Source: Novispirillum itersonii subsp. itersonii ATCC 12639
GTDB lineage: Bacteria; Pseudomonadota; Alphaproteobacteria; Rhodospirillales; Rhodospirillaceae
Assembly: GCF_000381985.1 (NCBI RefSeq)
Contig: NZ_KB907345.1
Span: 1-64,000 of the forward strand
Reading direction: 5' to 3'
DNA: 64,000 nt
Within the stretch, counting starts at the first letter, position 1; each line of letters begins with the position of its first letter. The notes beneath the pieces were generated by a model. That model saw only the letters and a list, made by a program, of their open reading frames with translations. It did not search any database and was not told where the DNA came from. The position numbers were made by a program, and so were the translations under genes. This document shows, one piece after another, positions 30,359 to 37,411 of the stretch.

Positions 30359-30898
30359 ATGACAAAGGTAAATGGAAAGCAAAAGGGTAACACATGGGAA
30401 CGGGAGGTGGCAGCACACTTGTCTAACGTTTTTGGTGGGTCTTTTGTCAGGACTCCCGGCAGCGGTGCGAAGGTTGGGGGCAAGCACGTTGTGCGACGGG
30501 GAGACGTAGAAATCGAGGTAAAAAGTCACAAAATCATGCGGTATTCCGCCGGTCAAACCCGACAATATCGCGGGGATATTTGTCCACCAGACGAGCTGCC
30601 GCGAATGGTGATCGAGGCGAAGGCATACAAAGATTTCCCATTTAATCAGTTGATTACGCGCACTGAGTGCGCACAGCTGAAGGGGTGGGTTCGGCAGGCA
30701 CAGGAAGCCTGCGGCCCCGGTGACACTTGGTTTCTGGTCGTTAAGATTAACCATACTGGGAGTATGGTTATCGTCTCACAGCAGACGGCAGCGGCGCTTG
30801 AACTGACTGCCGGAACGTTTCAAGACTCCCTGTGGGTCGGCCCCCTTGACGGGTTCTTTGAAACTAACAAGGTAAAAATTGAGCAGTTGTGTAGTTAA
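30359..30898 (+). CDS. PD-(D/E)XK nuclease, Holliday-junction-resolvase-like
   Basis: A 179-residue putative resolvase/nuclease. GNTWEREVAAHLSNVFGG-x-x-VRTPGSGAK is the N-terminal helix and glycine turn of Hjc/VRR-type folds; the catalytic strand region is GDVEIEVKSHK (Asp, then Glu-x-Lys), and a second Glu-Ala-Lys occurs in MVIEAKAYKD. It would process recombination or replication intermediates, fitting its place in the early block next to the replication genes. GGAGG seven nt before the ATG. One GCGCAC-N3-GTGCGC palindrome lies at 30658-30672. Confidence 0.7.
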   Translation: MTKVNGKQKGNTWEREVAAHLSNVFGGSFVRTPGSGAKVGGKHVVRRGDVEIEVKSHKIMRYSAGQTRQYRGDICPPDELPRMVIEAKAYKDFPFNQLITRTECAQLKGWVRQAQEACGPGDTWFLVVKINHTGSMVIVSQQTAAALELTAGTFQDSLWVGPLDGFFETNKVKIEQLCS

Positions 30899-30953
30899 AA
30901 GTGTGGGTTTAACTACCAATTGAGGCAGTTAAATACATTTGGAGGGGGTAAAA

Positions 30954-31175
30954 ATGGAGGAATATCAGGAAGAACACATACTATTCGGCACCGTTACCAG
31001 CTTCACCAGCTGGGAACCATCGGCGGAAGAAGCGGCAAGTTCTGCCGCCTTCCACCGGGAGGAGGAGGTAAAAAAGCGGCAGGAACGCCGCGATCAAAGC
31101 CGGAAATATTGGCAAATGGCGCAAAGATATTTGAGTAATTATCTTGCGCGAGATGATGGAGACGAAGATGAATGA
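30954..31175 (+). CDS. 73-residue charged early protein, unknown
   Basis: MEEYQEEHILFGTVTSFTSW followed by EPSAEEAASSAAFHREEEVK and a helical, Glu/Arg-rich second half ending DDGDEDE. ATG supported by GGAGGGGG. The stop overlaps the next gene's start (ATGAATGA), indicating coupling. No family recognised. Confidence 0.65.
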   Translation: MEEYQEEHILFGTVTSFTSWEPSAEEAASSAAFHREEEVKKRQERRDQSRKYWQMAQRYLSNYLARDDGDEDE

Positions 31176-31335
31176 TAAGTTAAAAGAAGCCCTTGAAACC
31201 GGGATCGAGGCATGGGAAGCGGCAGAACAGCAGGCAAACGACCAGTTGAAAAAACTGGAAGACCTAGGCAGCAAGAAAGAGAAGCCTAGCCTTTTGAGAA
31301 TGGTTCTCAATTGGATCACTGGTAAACAGGAGTAA
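31168..31335 (+). CDS. 55-residue amphipathic protein, unknown
   Basis: MNDKLKEALETGIEAWEAAE then QQANDQLKKLEDLGSKKEKP and SLLRMVLNWITGKQE. A long charged helix is followed by a short amphipathic, possibly membrane-touching end. GGAG six nt upstream chooses this ATG over earlier in-frame starts. Translationally coupled to the gene before it. Confidence 0.6.
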   Translation: MNDKLKEALETGIEAWEAAEQQANDQLKKLEDLGSKKEKPSLLRMVLNWITGKQE

Positions 31336-31340
31336 GAGAG

Positions 31341-31961
31341 ATGAATGATACATACACATACAACTTCAAGGACGGCGGATCATACGAAGACCCGTGTGTG
31401 TGTTATTTCACCGGCGACTGGTGGACTACTTTTGAGAGTATCCGGTATCATTTGCTGTGGAGTTACGATGCTGCGGAAGAACCAGAAACAGATAAAGAAA
31501 CATTGACTGCCACTGACTTGACAAACGTTGATGAAGACGAAGACGAAGACGAAGACGAAGACGAAGACGAAGACGAAGACGAAGACGAAGACGAAGACGA
31601 AGACGAAGATGAAGAGAGCAGTGAGAGATATTGCGTCGTTCTTGAATATTCAGACCTTCCAGAATCTTTCAAGAACTTTTGTGATTTTAAATACTCTGGC
31701 TGGAACGAATACCGGAGCGAATACAGTAAAGTGAATCAGGCACTTTATGACGCAGACGAGCCATTTAGTATCGACGACAATGAAGAAAAAGACTCAGAGG
31801 GGAGAAGGCACAGCACAATCCGACCCGCTGTTATCTGGTCTGACGGAACTGAAGACTGGTATGTCAATGGTAAAAAAATTGACATCGTTGAAGTTCTTGG
31901 AGAGGAACCGGACTGGCCGCTCTCTATCGAACAACAAATGGTTCTCGAACTCATGTTCTGA
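31341..31961 (+). CDS. acidic protein with (Asp-Glu)n tract, unknown
   Basis: A 206-residue protein. Residues 1-60 include aromatic-rich YFTGDWWTTFESIRYHLLWS. Residues 64-91 are an uninterrupted Asp/Glu tract encoded by a GAAGAC microsatellite. Residues 95-206 form a second domain with KYSGWNEYRSEYSKVNQALY and PAVIWSDGTEDWYVNGKKID, the latter resembling a short 'DGT-x-x-WYxNGKxH' beta motif common in small phage proteins. Net charge is strongly negative, so a DNA-mimic role is conceivable but unproven. Followed by a strong terminator. Confidence 0.75.
   Translation: MNDTYTYNFKDGGSYEDPCVCYFTGDWWTTFESIRYHLLWSYDAAEEPETDKETLTATDLTNVDEDEDEDEDEDEDEDEDEDEDEDEDEDEESSERYCVVLEYSDLPESFKNFCDFKYSGWNEYRSEYSKVNQALYDADEPFSIDDNEEKDSEGRRHSTIRPAVIWSDGTEDWYVNGKKIDIVEVLGEEPDWPLSIEQQMVLELMF
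31533..31604. repeat. hexanucleotide microsatellite (GAAGAC)12
   Basis: Twelve perfect GAAGAC units followed by GAAGAT. Gains or losses of whole units stay in frame, so the tract length could vary between isolates. Confidence 0.97.
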
Positions 31962-31964
31962 TTA

Positions 31965-31995
31965 AAAAGACCGGGAATTTCCCGGTCTTTTTTTT
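31965..31995 (+). terminator. terminator after the acidic protein gene
   Basis: AAAGACCGGGAA pairs with TTCCCGGTCTTT, followed by a long T-run. Confidence 0.95.
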
Positions 31996-32049
31996 TATCA
32001 AAATCAAGCAAAAAACATTAACTACGGTTTTAAAAATCATTGACAACGT

Positions 32050-32057
32050 TATAAATA
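32050..32057 (+). promoter_or_regulatory. TATAAATA element before the last early genes
   Basis: An exact TATAAATA on the plus strand, 32 nt before the ATG at 32089 and just after a terminator, so it is well placed to restart transcription. TTGACA lies only 4 nt upstream, too close to be its -35 box. Confidence 0.5.
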
Positions 32058-32088
32058 TTTTCGTGGTAGAGAGATAGGAGGCCGCAAA

Positions 32089-32400
32089 ATGAATCAGATG
32101 TACTGTTTACTTCACTCGTTCCCATTTAAAACCCTAAAAAACCCTGTTCTTGTGACTGGAAAGCTGCCGCCATTGGTAAAAAATCCGGCCTATGTTCCGT
32201 GCCGGTTTATGGATCAGGACACGTTTTTTTATGTGATTGACGAAGATTCGATTGACTTTTCAGATGATATTGACACCAGCGGGTGGCTAGCCCTGTCCGG
32301 GAAAGAGGCCAGATTTTTTAACAATTGTTTCAAAAAGTTGAAAAAACCAAAGGATTGGGGGTCGGTCCCATCCCTATTTGGCAAATGGGTTAACATTTGA
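32089..32400 (+). CDS. 103-residue protein, unknown
   Basis: MNQMYCLLHSFPFKTLKNPV begins a beta-rich N-terminal half (VLVTGKLPPLVKNPAYVPCR), then an acidic turn EDSIDFSDDIDTSGW and a lysine-rich end. AGGAGG seven nt upstream gives a firm start. First of three co-directional small genes near attR. No family recognised; accessory (morphon) genes often occupy this site. Confidence 0.65.
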   Translation: MNQMYCLLHSFPFKTLKNPVLVTGKLPPLVKNPAYVPCRFMDQDTFFYVIDEDSIDFSDDIDTSGWLALSGKEARFFNNCFKKLKKPKDWGSVPSLFGKWVNI

Positions 32401-32418
32401 TTAAGGAGGAACATTAAA

Positions 32419-32808
32419 ATGAAACAATATTACAAGTTTGAAGCAGATGATGACGGAATCCATGAAATTGAATCAATATTCCGCGAACACAATATTAACT
32501 TCATCAGGAATAAAAACGTAATGTATTCTTGGTGTGACGACGAACACGTTGTGCTTGCTGCTATGTATGCTCAAGACACCAAACAAATAACAAAAGAAGA
32601 AATTGAACTGGAACTTGATCCGGTAGAGTATGGGTTTTACATCAAGTGTGACGGCGTGCTGAAGCTGCTGCCCTGTGCCGAACCGGATTTGTCAAAAATT
32701 TTGACATCTCAGCTTAGGAAAAAAATGTATACGGAAGTCAAGGACTTGCCCGGCGCTTGGGACGAGCTGTGGCGCTGGCTTCACGCTGCGGCAGGGTGGC
32801 GATTTTGA
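32419..32808 (+). CDS. 129-residue protein, unknown
   Basis: MKQYYKFEADDDGIHEIESI opens with a short beta-alpha unit similar in length and spacing to that of the next gene product, followed by EELELDPVEYGFYIKCDGVL-like acidic sequence and a Trp-rich C-terminus (WDELWRWLHAAAGW). AAGGAGG nine nt upstream. Possible distant duplication of the neighbour; not established. Confidence 0.6.
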   Translation: MKQYYKFEADDDGIHEIESIFREHNINFIRNKNVMYSWCDDEHVVLAAMYAQDTKQITKEEIELELDPVEYGFYIKCDGVLKLLPCAEPDLSKILTSQLRKKMYTEVKDLPGAWDELWRWLHAAAGWRF

Positions 32809-33086
32809 AATACCCACAGTCAAAGAATGGGTATGGGATGGTGGAGCTTTCGCCATCCCTCCCCCTGTCCAAACTAATATTCGTTCTCAACACATTACAG
32901 GCGCGACAGCTAGAATATACTTTCGTATATGGCGATACGATTTTTGTGCGCGGTGACGATTGCGAGGCATTCGCAGAAATACTTGATGAAAATGACGTTC
33001 CGGGGCTTCAACACCTGCTGCTTCCTGACCATGCGGTCAGGAAGATTCTCGACGAAGAGCAGGGCCGCTGGTGGTTTCCAGACTAG
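32796..33086 (+). CDS. 96-residue protein, unknown
   Basis: Starting at GTG it reads MAILKYPQSKNGYGMVELSP, then LSKLIFVLNTLQARQLEYTF and a C-terminal LLPDHAVRKILDEEQGRWWF. It overlaps the previous gene by 13 bp. The start is uncertain: no strong ribosome-binding site is seen, and TTG at 32757 or ATG at 32838 are alternatives. Last gene before attR. Confidence 0.5.
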   Translation: MAILKYPQSKNGYGMVELSPSLPLSKLIFVLNTLQARQLEYTFVYGDTIFVRGDDCEAFAEILDENDVPGLQHLLLPDHAVRKILDEEQGRWWFPD

Positions 33087-33217
33087 ACAAATTATTTTTA
33101 CGTCTATATATTTTTTGGGTTGACAAATTCTCTTCGGTAGAATTCGACCGATTGGGAAAAAATTGGAGAGATTTTTTTATAGGTCACAAGGTATTGATTT
33201 TATTGATGTTTTTTTTA

Positions 33218-33238
33218 GTCGAATTATACAGCCGTTAA
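33218..33238. other. attR: repeated rpsD terminus
   Basis: GTCGAATTATACAGCCGTTAA (21 bp) repeats the last seven codons of rpsD with one change (TTC to TTA). Host sequence continues to the right. A TTGGAGAG-A/T-rich stretch at 33163-33179 matches one at 4255-4270 inside attL and may be an integrase arm site. Confidence 0.9.
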
Positions 33239-33265
33239 TCGGCTGCGCCACAGGGTCTGTTACGG

Positions 33266-33300
33266 CAAAGGCCGCTTCCGGAAGGAAGCGGCCTTTGTGC
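33266..33300 (+). terminator. original rpsD terminator, now beyond attR
   Basis: A perfect 14-bp stem CAAAGGCCGCTTCC / GGAAGCGGCCTTTG with a GGAA loop. Before integration it stood about 30 bp after rpsD. It now separates the prophage from the convergent tail operon and can end transcription from both sides. Confidence 0.9.
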
Positions 33301-33301
33301 T

Positions 33302-34288
33302 TTATGCCAGGGTCGGCGGGGTCAGGGTCAGGGTGGTCTTTAAGGTTCCGCTCAGGGTGTGGGTGGCTTTTTCGACTTTCCACTCCCCGTTCAGTTCGGC
33401 ATCAGGGAACCCGGCAAGCACCACCAGCCCTTCGGCCCGTATTTCCGGCCGGCCGGGCCCTGACAGGCTGGCCCGCAGATGGTTGCGGGCGGCGGCATTC
33501 AGGCGGGCCCGGGCGGCGGACAAGGCTTCCTGCTCCGTTGCCTTGGTGCCGGGCACAACCTCGGTACGGGCATCGGGGGTCTGGCTTCCCACCACCACCT
33601 CCTCCCGCCGCCCGTTGGCAGGATTGATCCATGCGGCCCGGGCGGCTGTCACCTGATCGCGGTCCTCAATCTCCAGCATCCAGTCATCACAGTCTGACGG
33701 GGTCAGCGGGGATGGTGTCTGGGGCAGCCCGGAGACCGTGGTATCCCGTCCGACCGGGGCCAGAATCAGCCTCTGGTCCTGTACCTTTGCTGTCAGGCCG
33801 TGCAATGCCCCCAGCCGGGTCAGCAGGTTCAGGTCGCTTTCGTCCTGCTGGTTCAGGTGGCCGGGGATGATCGCCGCCGCTTCGGGGTGGATGGCGGCAA
33901 TCAGACCGTGCCGGTTGGCGATGGACCGGGTGATATCCGCCAGACTCAGGCCATCAGCCCAGGCTGTTGACCGCCGCTCGATGATTTTGCTGCCAACCGG
34001 GGTTGCCCGGGCGGCGACGGAGATTCTGCGCTGGGGTCCGCTGACCGAGACTTTGGTGATGTGGTAGGTTCCGCAGGCGATGTTGGCCCCGCCATACCCC
34101 AGTGCCACCGTCATCAGTTGCCCCCGGCGGGGCAGGGCGTACCGGGTCCGTAGATCGGTGAAGACGATGCTGGCCTCGTCGGACTGATAGCCGCGTTCGT
34201 CGGTGACGGTGATCGACACCAGCCCGTCAGCCAGCACGGCTGAAACATCCTGCCCGCTGACCTCGACCTGAAAAGACGGTGACTGCAT
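33302..34288 (-). CDS. P2-like baseplate hub protein gpD (late control D)
   Basis: A 328-residue hub protein closing the tail operon. It begins FQVEVSGQDVSAVLADGLVS with SITVTDERGYQSDEASIVFT, continues LPRRGQLMTVALGYGGANIA, and has the gpD middle SLADITRSIANRHGLIAAIH and DESDLNLLTRLGALHGLTAK. The C-terminal GEWKVEKATHTLSGTLKTTL is typical. P2 gpD is 387 residues, so this is a compact version. It starts where gpX ends. Its 3' end lies 2 bp from the old rpsD terminator. Confidence 0.92.
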   Translation of the reverse strand: MQSPSFQVEVSGQDVSAVLADGLVSITVTDERGYQSDEASIVFTDLRTRYALPRRGQLMTVALGYGGANIACGTYHITKVSVSGPQRRISVAARATPVGSKIIERRSTAWADGLSLADITRSIANRHGLIAAIHPEAAAIIPGHLNQQDESDLNLLTRLGALHGLTAKVQDQRLILAPVGRDTTVSGLPQTPSPLTPSDCDDWMLEIEDRDQVTAARAAWINPANGRREEVVVGSQTPDARTEVVPGTKATEQEALSAARARLNAAARNHLRASLSGPGRPEIRAEGLVVLAGFPDAELNGEWKVEKATHTLSGTLKTTLTLTPPTLA

Positions 34289-34503
34289 CAGTCAAACAGG
34301 CGCTGTGGCAGCGCCGCCCCCTCAATCGGTTTCGGCAGGCTGGGGAAGGTGATCTGATCCCCGGCCTTCAGAAACAGAACCCGCTTGGCCAGACCGGGGT
34401 TGCTGTCAATGACGGCTTCATAGGCCCCGGCGAGGGTGCCGTAAGCATCATAGACAACCCGGTCAAGGCGCACGGCGTCGCGCGCGACTGTATAAACCCG
34501 CAT
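34288..34503 (-). CDS. P2-like tail protein gpX
   Basis: A 71-residue protein with a LysM-like fold: MRVYTVARDAVRLDRVVYDA, then PGLAKRVLFLKAGDQITFPS. gpX lies at the tail tip in P2-type tails. Length matches P2 gpX (67). The frame extends upstream to 34620, but the ATG giving MRVYTV is the conserved start. Overlaps gpD by one base and follows gpU by 5 bp. Confidence 0.9.
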   Translation of the reverse strand: MRVYTVARDAVRLDRVVYDAYGTLAGAYEAVIDSNPGLAKRVLFLKAGDQITFPSLPKPIEGAALPQRLFD

Positions 34504-34508
34504 CTCTG

Positions 34509-34907
34509 TTACTCCCGTACACAGACCAGTGACAGGGCCCAGCTCTGCTGGGCCGGATGGTTGCCGATGACAAACTGCCTGCTGTCCACCGACAGCGACT
34601 TGACCGCCCATTCCCCCCATACATACCCGGCGCTGTCAGTCATCAGGGCAGGGGTGCCGCTGCGGATCAGGGCGCGCAGCCCTTCCAGCGGGGTGATGCC
34701 CCCCTGATCCAGCGGAAACCGCACCCCTGACAGATCAATGCCGCGCTTCCAGCCGTGATGCTGCTGGGTGGGCAGCCCCCCCTGCGTTTCAATCTCGCTG
34801 ATCCTTGCCTCCATGCTTTCTTTGAAGCTGTCGTACTGCAGGGTCGGCAGGTCGAACACCACATCCGGCCCCAACCGCATCTGCATCGTCGGTGCGACTT
34901 TGGCCAT
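34509..34907 (-). CDS. P2-like tail protein gpU
   Basis: A 132-residue protein of the P2 GpU family: VVFDLPTLQYDSFKESMEAR, TQQHHGWKRGIDLSGVRFPL, GITPLEGLRALIRSGTPALM and the closing NHPAQQSWALSLVCVRE. It completes the distal or proximal end of the tube. Two base pairs separate it from the tape measure gene. All core positions expected in the family are present. Confidence 0.9.
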   Translation of the reverse strand: MAKVAPTMQMRLGPDVVFDLPTLQYDSFKESMEARISEIETQGGLPTQQHHGWKRGIDLSGVRFPLDQGGITPLEGLRALIRSGTPALMTDSAGYVWGEWAVKSLSVDSRQFVIGNHPAQQSWALSLVCVRE

Positions 34908-34909
34908 GG

Positions 34910-37411
34910 TTACACTCCGATCGGGTCATAGTTGGCGCGGCCGAAGCCGGGAACGGTCAGCCCGCCCCGGGTGCCGGACAGTTTTTCAATCACTTTCCGC
35001 ACAATCGCTTCGGCGTCGGTGCCGGGCTGGGCATTGATGGTGAAGTTGAAGATGGTATCCCCGCCCTGACGGTTGCCGTTTCCGCCGGGCTCTCCGGCAG
35101 TTTCAAAGGCAGGCGCGGCAGTGGCCTGCATGTCGTCGGCGGCAGTGGCAACAGCCCGTCGCAGATGACCCGGCGCGGAAACACCGTTGTCGTCATCGCC
35201 CGCGATGGGGGGGGCAGGGCCTCCTTCTGCTGGCGGATTGGCATAGCTGCTTTTGGGTTTGTCCCCGGCCTCGCCAAGCCCGAGCAGACCGGCAGCCCAT
35301 TGAATCCCCTCTTTCGCGGCATCAATCATCGGTGTCAGATACCGGCTGATTGACTCCCAGTTTTCGATCACCAGAGCGGCAAGATTGAGCAGGATCGACG
35401 GCAGAGCCGTAATCGGGTTTGTCATGCTGGCAATGCCGATGATCCGGAAGCCGGTGGCAACCGCCCGCATCGGCAGCCCCGACAATGCCAGCAGCCCCGC
35501 CCCGGCGACGCTTGATGCCATACGCAGTCTGGTAAGACCGCCCGCCCCCTGAAAGCCGGATGCGGCCAGCCCGCTCAGTCGCTGGGTAAAGCTGCTGATG
35601 GGGACGGCGGTGATGGCGCGGCGCACCTGCCCCAGCCTGCCGGTCAGGGCATCCAGTCCGGTCGCGTTGATCCGGTTAAGACCGCCAAGGGCTGCGGCAA
35701 AGCCGTTGGCCCTGATCGTTCCGGCGGCACTGGCTGCCCCTGCGCGGGCTGTCGCCGTCGACAGCGCCAGCACAGGCATCTGGGCCAGTGCGGTGGCAAT
35801 GCGGACGCCATGAACCGCCATCTTCAGGGCGGCAAAGCCGACAATGCCATGCATCACCACACTGGTGACGCCGGGGAAGGCCTGAGCAAAGTCAGTCACG
35901 AAATTGATGGCGGTGGCGGCGGCACCTGCGACGGAGGCAAAGGTTTCGATCAGCGGCGTCCCTGCCTGCGCGTTGAAATTGGCAATGGCGGTTTGCAGCC
36001 GGTCCATCTGCGCCGAGAACTGGCCCCCGGCTTTCGCAAAATCACCGGCGATGCTGCCCTTATCCTCCAGGCTGCTCTTGCTGATCGCCTTGAAGGTTTC
36101 AAGATCCTTCAGCATCGGGGCCAGAATGGTATTCAGCCTGTCATCGCCAAACAGTTTCCGCAGGATCAGCGGGTCCCCCTTGGTCGCTTGGTTCAGCTTT
36201 TCCATCAGGGCCAGAAGCGGATCGGCTTTATTTGTGGCCGCTGCCGCGACTGTCCCGGCGACATCAATCCCCATGTCTGACAGGGCCTTGGTGACGTCCT
36301 TGTCTTTTAACTTGTCCAGAAACATCCCCAGCCCGGCGGCGGCGGTGTCACTGCTGCCGGTGGCCCGGAATGCCATCTGCAGCGATGCCCCCAGAGAAGA
36401 GACCGCCGCAGTCCCCTGCATCCCGAGGTCGCCTGCCTGCTTTGTCAGTGCGGGTAAGGCTTTCGCCATTTTATCCATCTCGAACCCGCCACGGCGTCCG
36501 GCGACGAACAGAGAGTCCAGCGATTGTGCAAACTCTTCCCCCGAGACCTGCATCGACTGGCGGAGGGAAACGGACAGGGCCGACAGATCCTGCACCGTCG
36601 CTTTGGTGACGGTGGCCCCTTTGCTGATCACATCAAGAGTGGCAAGAGCCTCATCATGGGAGACGCCCCGGGTGATCTGTGCCTCCAGCCCTTGCAGCAG
36701 ATCGGCAGAGGATCGGCCGGTCCGGCCGCTGATCGCCAGAAGACGCTTTTCCAGGGTATCCCGCCATGCGGCATCCTGCTGTTGATCGGCCTCGCTTCTG
36801 TTGGCATTCCCGACAGACTCAGGGCGGGCTTTTGCCATATAGCGGTCCAGCCGGTCCTGATGGTCGTCGGCCTGCTGTGCCATTGGTATGGCGTAGGTGG
36901 TGATCACCGCCGCCGCACCGGGGATCTTGACGCCCAGATCTTCCAGCCGTTGCGCATTGGCGGCCTGCCGGTCCTGCGCTGTCTTCAGAGTGTTGATCGC
37001 CGTGATGCCTTTGGTGGCCTGTTCGGTTTCGGTCCTGACGGCTTTCAGGGACAGACCGGCCTCTTTCGCTGCGATGGAGACGGCGCGCAGATTTTGCAGA
37101 TTGGTTTTATGGGCTGTCTGGGCCCGCTCCAGTTCCTGACGGACGGCGGTGTTAGCAGCCGTCAACTCCCGTGTTGGGGTGGCTGTGGCAGCCAGTTGCC
37201 GGTTCAGACGCTCGGCCTGTATCCGTGCGTCCTCATAGGCCAGCCGTCCTTCGGTGACGGCTTTTTTGGCCTGACGCCAGCCGTCCAGCAGGGCAATGCG
37301 GCTGTTCAGGGCGGTAAGGGCTTTGTCCAGACGTTCCGCCGATGTCGTCGTGACGCCCAGAAAAGCCGCGATGGCTGTGATATTGCTGACGACAGCGGCG
37401 GGCCCTGTCAT
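34910..37411 (-). CDS. P2-like tail tape measure protein gpT
   Basis: An 833-residue tape measure. The N-terminal 180 residues are helical coiled coil (ALTALNSRIALLDGWRQAKK; LKAVRTETEQATKGITAINT). Residues about 230-500 match the TP901 tape-measure core (VISKGATVTKATVQDLSALS, VSSLGASLQMAFRATGSSDT, GMFLDKLKDKDVTKALSDMG). Hydrophobic segments appear at about 510-560 and 660-700, and the end carries GGDTIFNFTINAQPGTDAEA. P2 gpT is 815 residues, so tail length should be similar. ATG overlaps the E' stop (ATGA). Confidence 0.92.
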   Translation of the reverse strand: MTGPAAVVSNITAIAAFLGVTTTSAERLDKALTALNSRIALLDGWRQAKKAVTEGRLAYEDARIQAERLNRQLAATATPTRELTAANTAVRQELERAQTAHKTNLQNLRAVSIAAKEAGLSLKAVRTETEQATKGITAINTLKTAQDRQAANAQRLEDLGVKIPGAAAVITTYAIPMAQQADDHQDRLDRYMAKARPESVGNANRSEADQQQDAAWRDTLEKRLLAISGRTGRSSADLLQGLEAQITRGVSHDEALATLDVISKGATVTKATVQDLSALSVSLRQSMQVSGEEFAQSLDSLFVAGRRGGFEMDKMAKALPALTKQAGDLGMQGTAAVSSLGASLQMAFRATGSSDTAAAGLGMFLDKLKDKDVTKALSDMGIDVAGTVAAAATNKADPLLALMEKLNQATKGDPLILRKLFGDDRLNTILAPMLKDLETFKAISKSSLEDKGSIAGDFAKAGGQFSAQMDRLQTAIANFNAQAGTPLIETFASVAGAAATAINFVTDFAQAFPGVTSVVMHGIVGFAALKMAVHGVRIATALAQMPVLALSTATARAGAASAAGTIRANGFAAALGGLNRINATGLDALTGRLGQVRRAITAVPISSFTQRLSGLAASGFQGAGGLTRLRMASSVAGAGLLALSGLPMRAVATGFRIIGIASMTNPITALPSILLNLAALVIENWESISRYLTPMIDAAKEGIQWAAGLLGLGEAGDKPKSSYANPPAEGGPAPPIAGDDDNGVSAPGHLRRAVATAADDMQATAAPAFETAGEPGGNGNRQGGDTIFNFTINAQPGTDAEAIVRKVIEKLSGTRGGLTVPGFGRANYDPIGV

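Larger units (their letters stand above)
4147..33238. mobile_element. complete Mu-tailed, lambda-headed myovirus prophage in rpsD
   Basis: About 29 kb of visibly A+T-richer DNA bounded by the rpsD-derived direct repeat. It has a tyrosine integrase, endolysin and holin candidate, full head, packaging, tail and baseplate modules, an origin with primase and helicase, and an early block. All structural frames appear intact, so it may be inducible. The Mu-like tail does not make it transposable: no Mu A/B transposase is present and integration is site-specific. Confidence 0.93.

Noticed and set aside
31463-31672. Minus-strand frame with poly-serine
   Set aside because: Antisense reading of the GAAGAC array.
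4147-33238. Mu-type transposable prophage
   Set aside because: Tail genes are Mu-like, but there is a tyrosine integrase, a 21-bp rpsD repeat at the ends and no transposase A/B.
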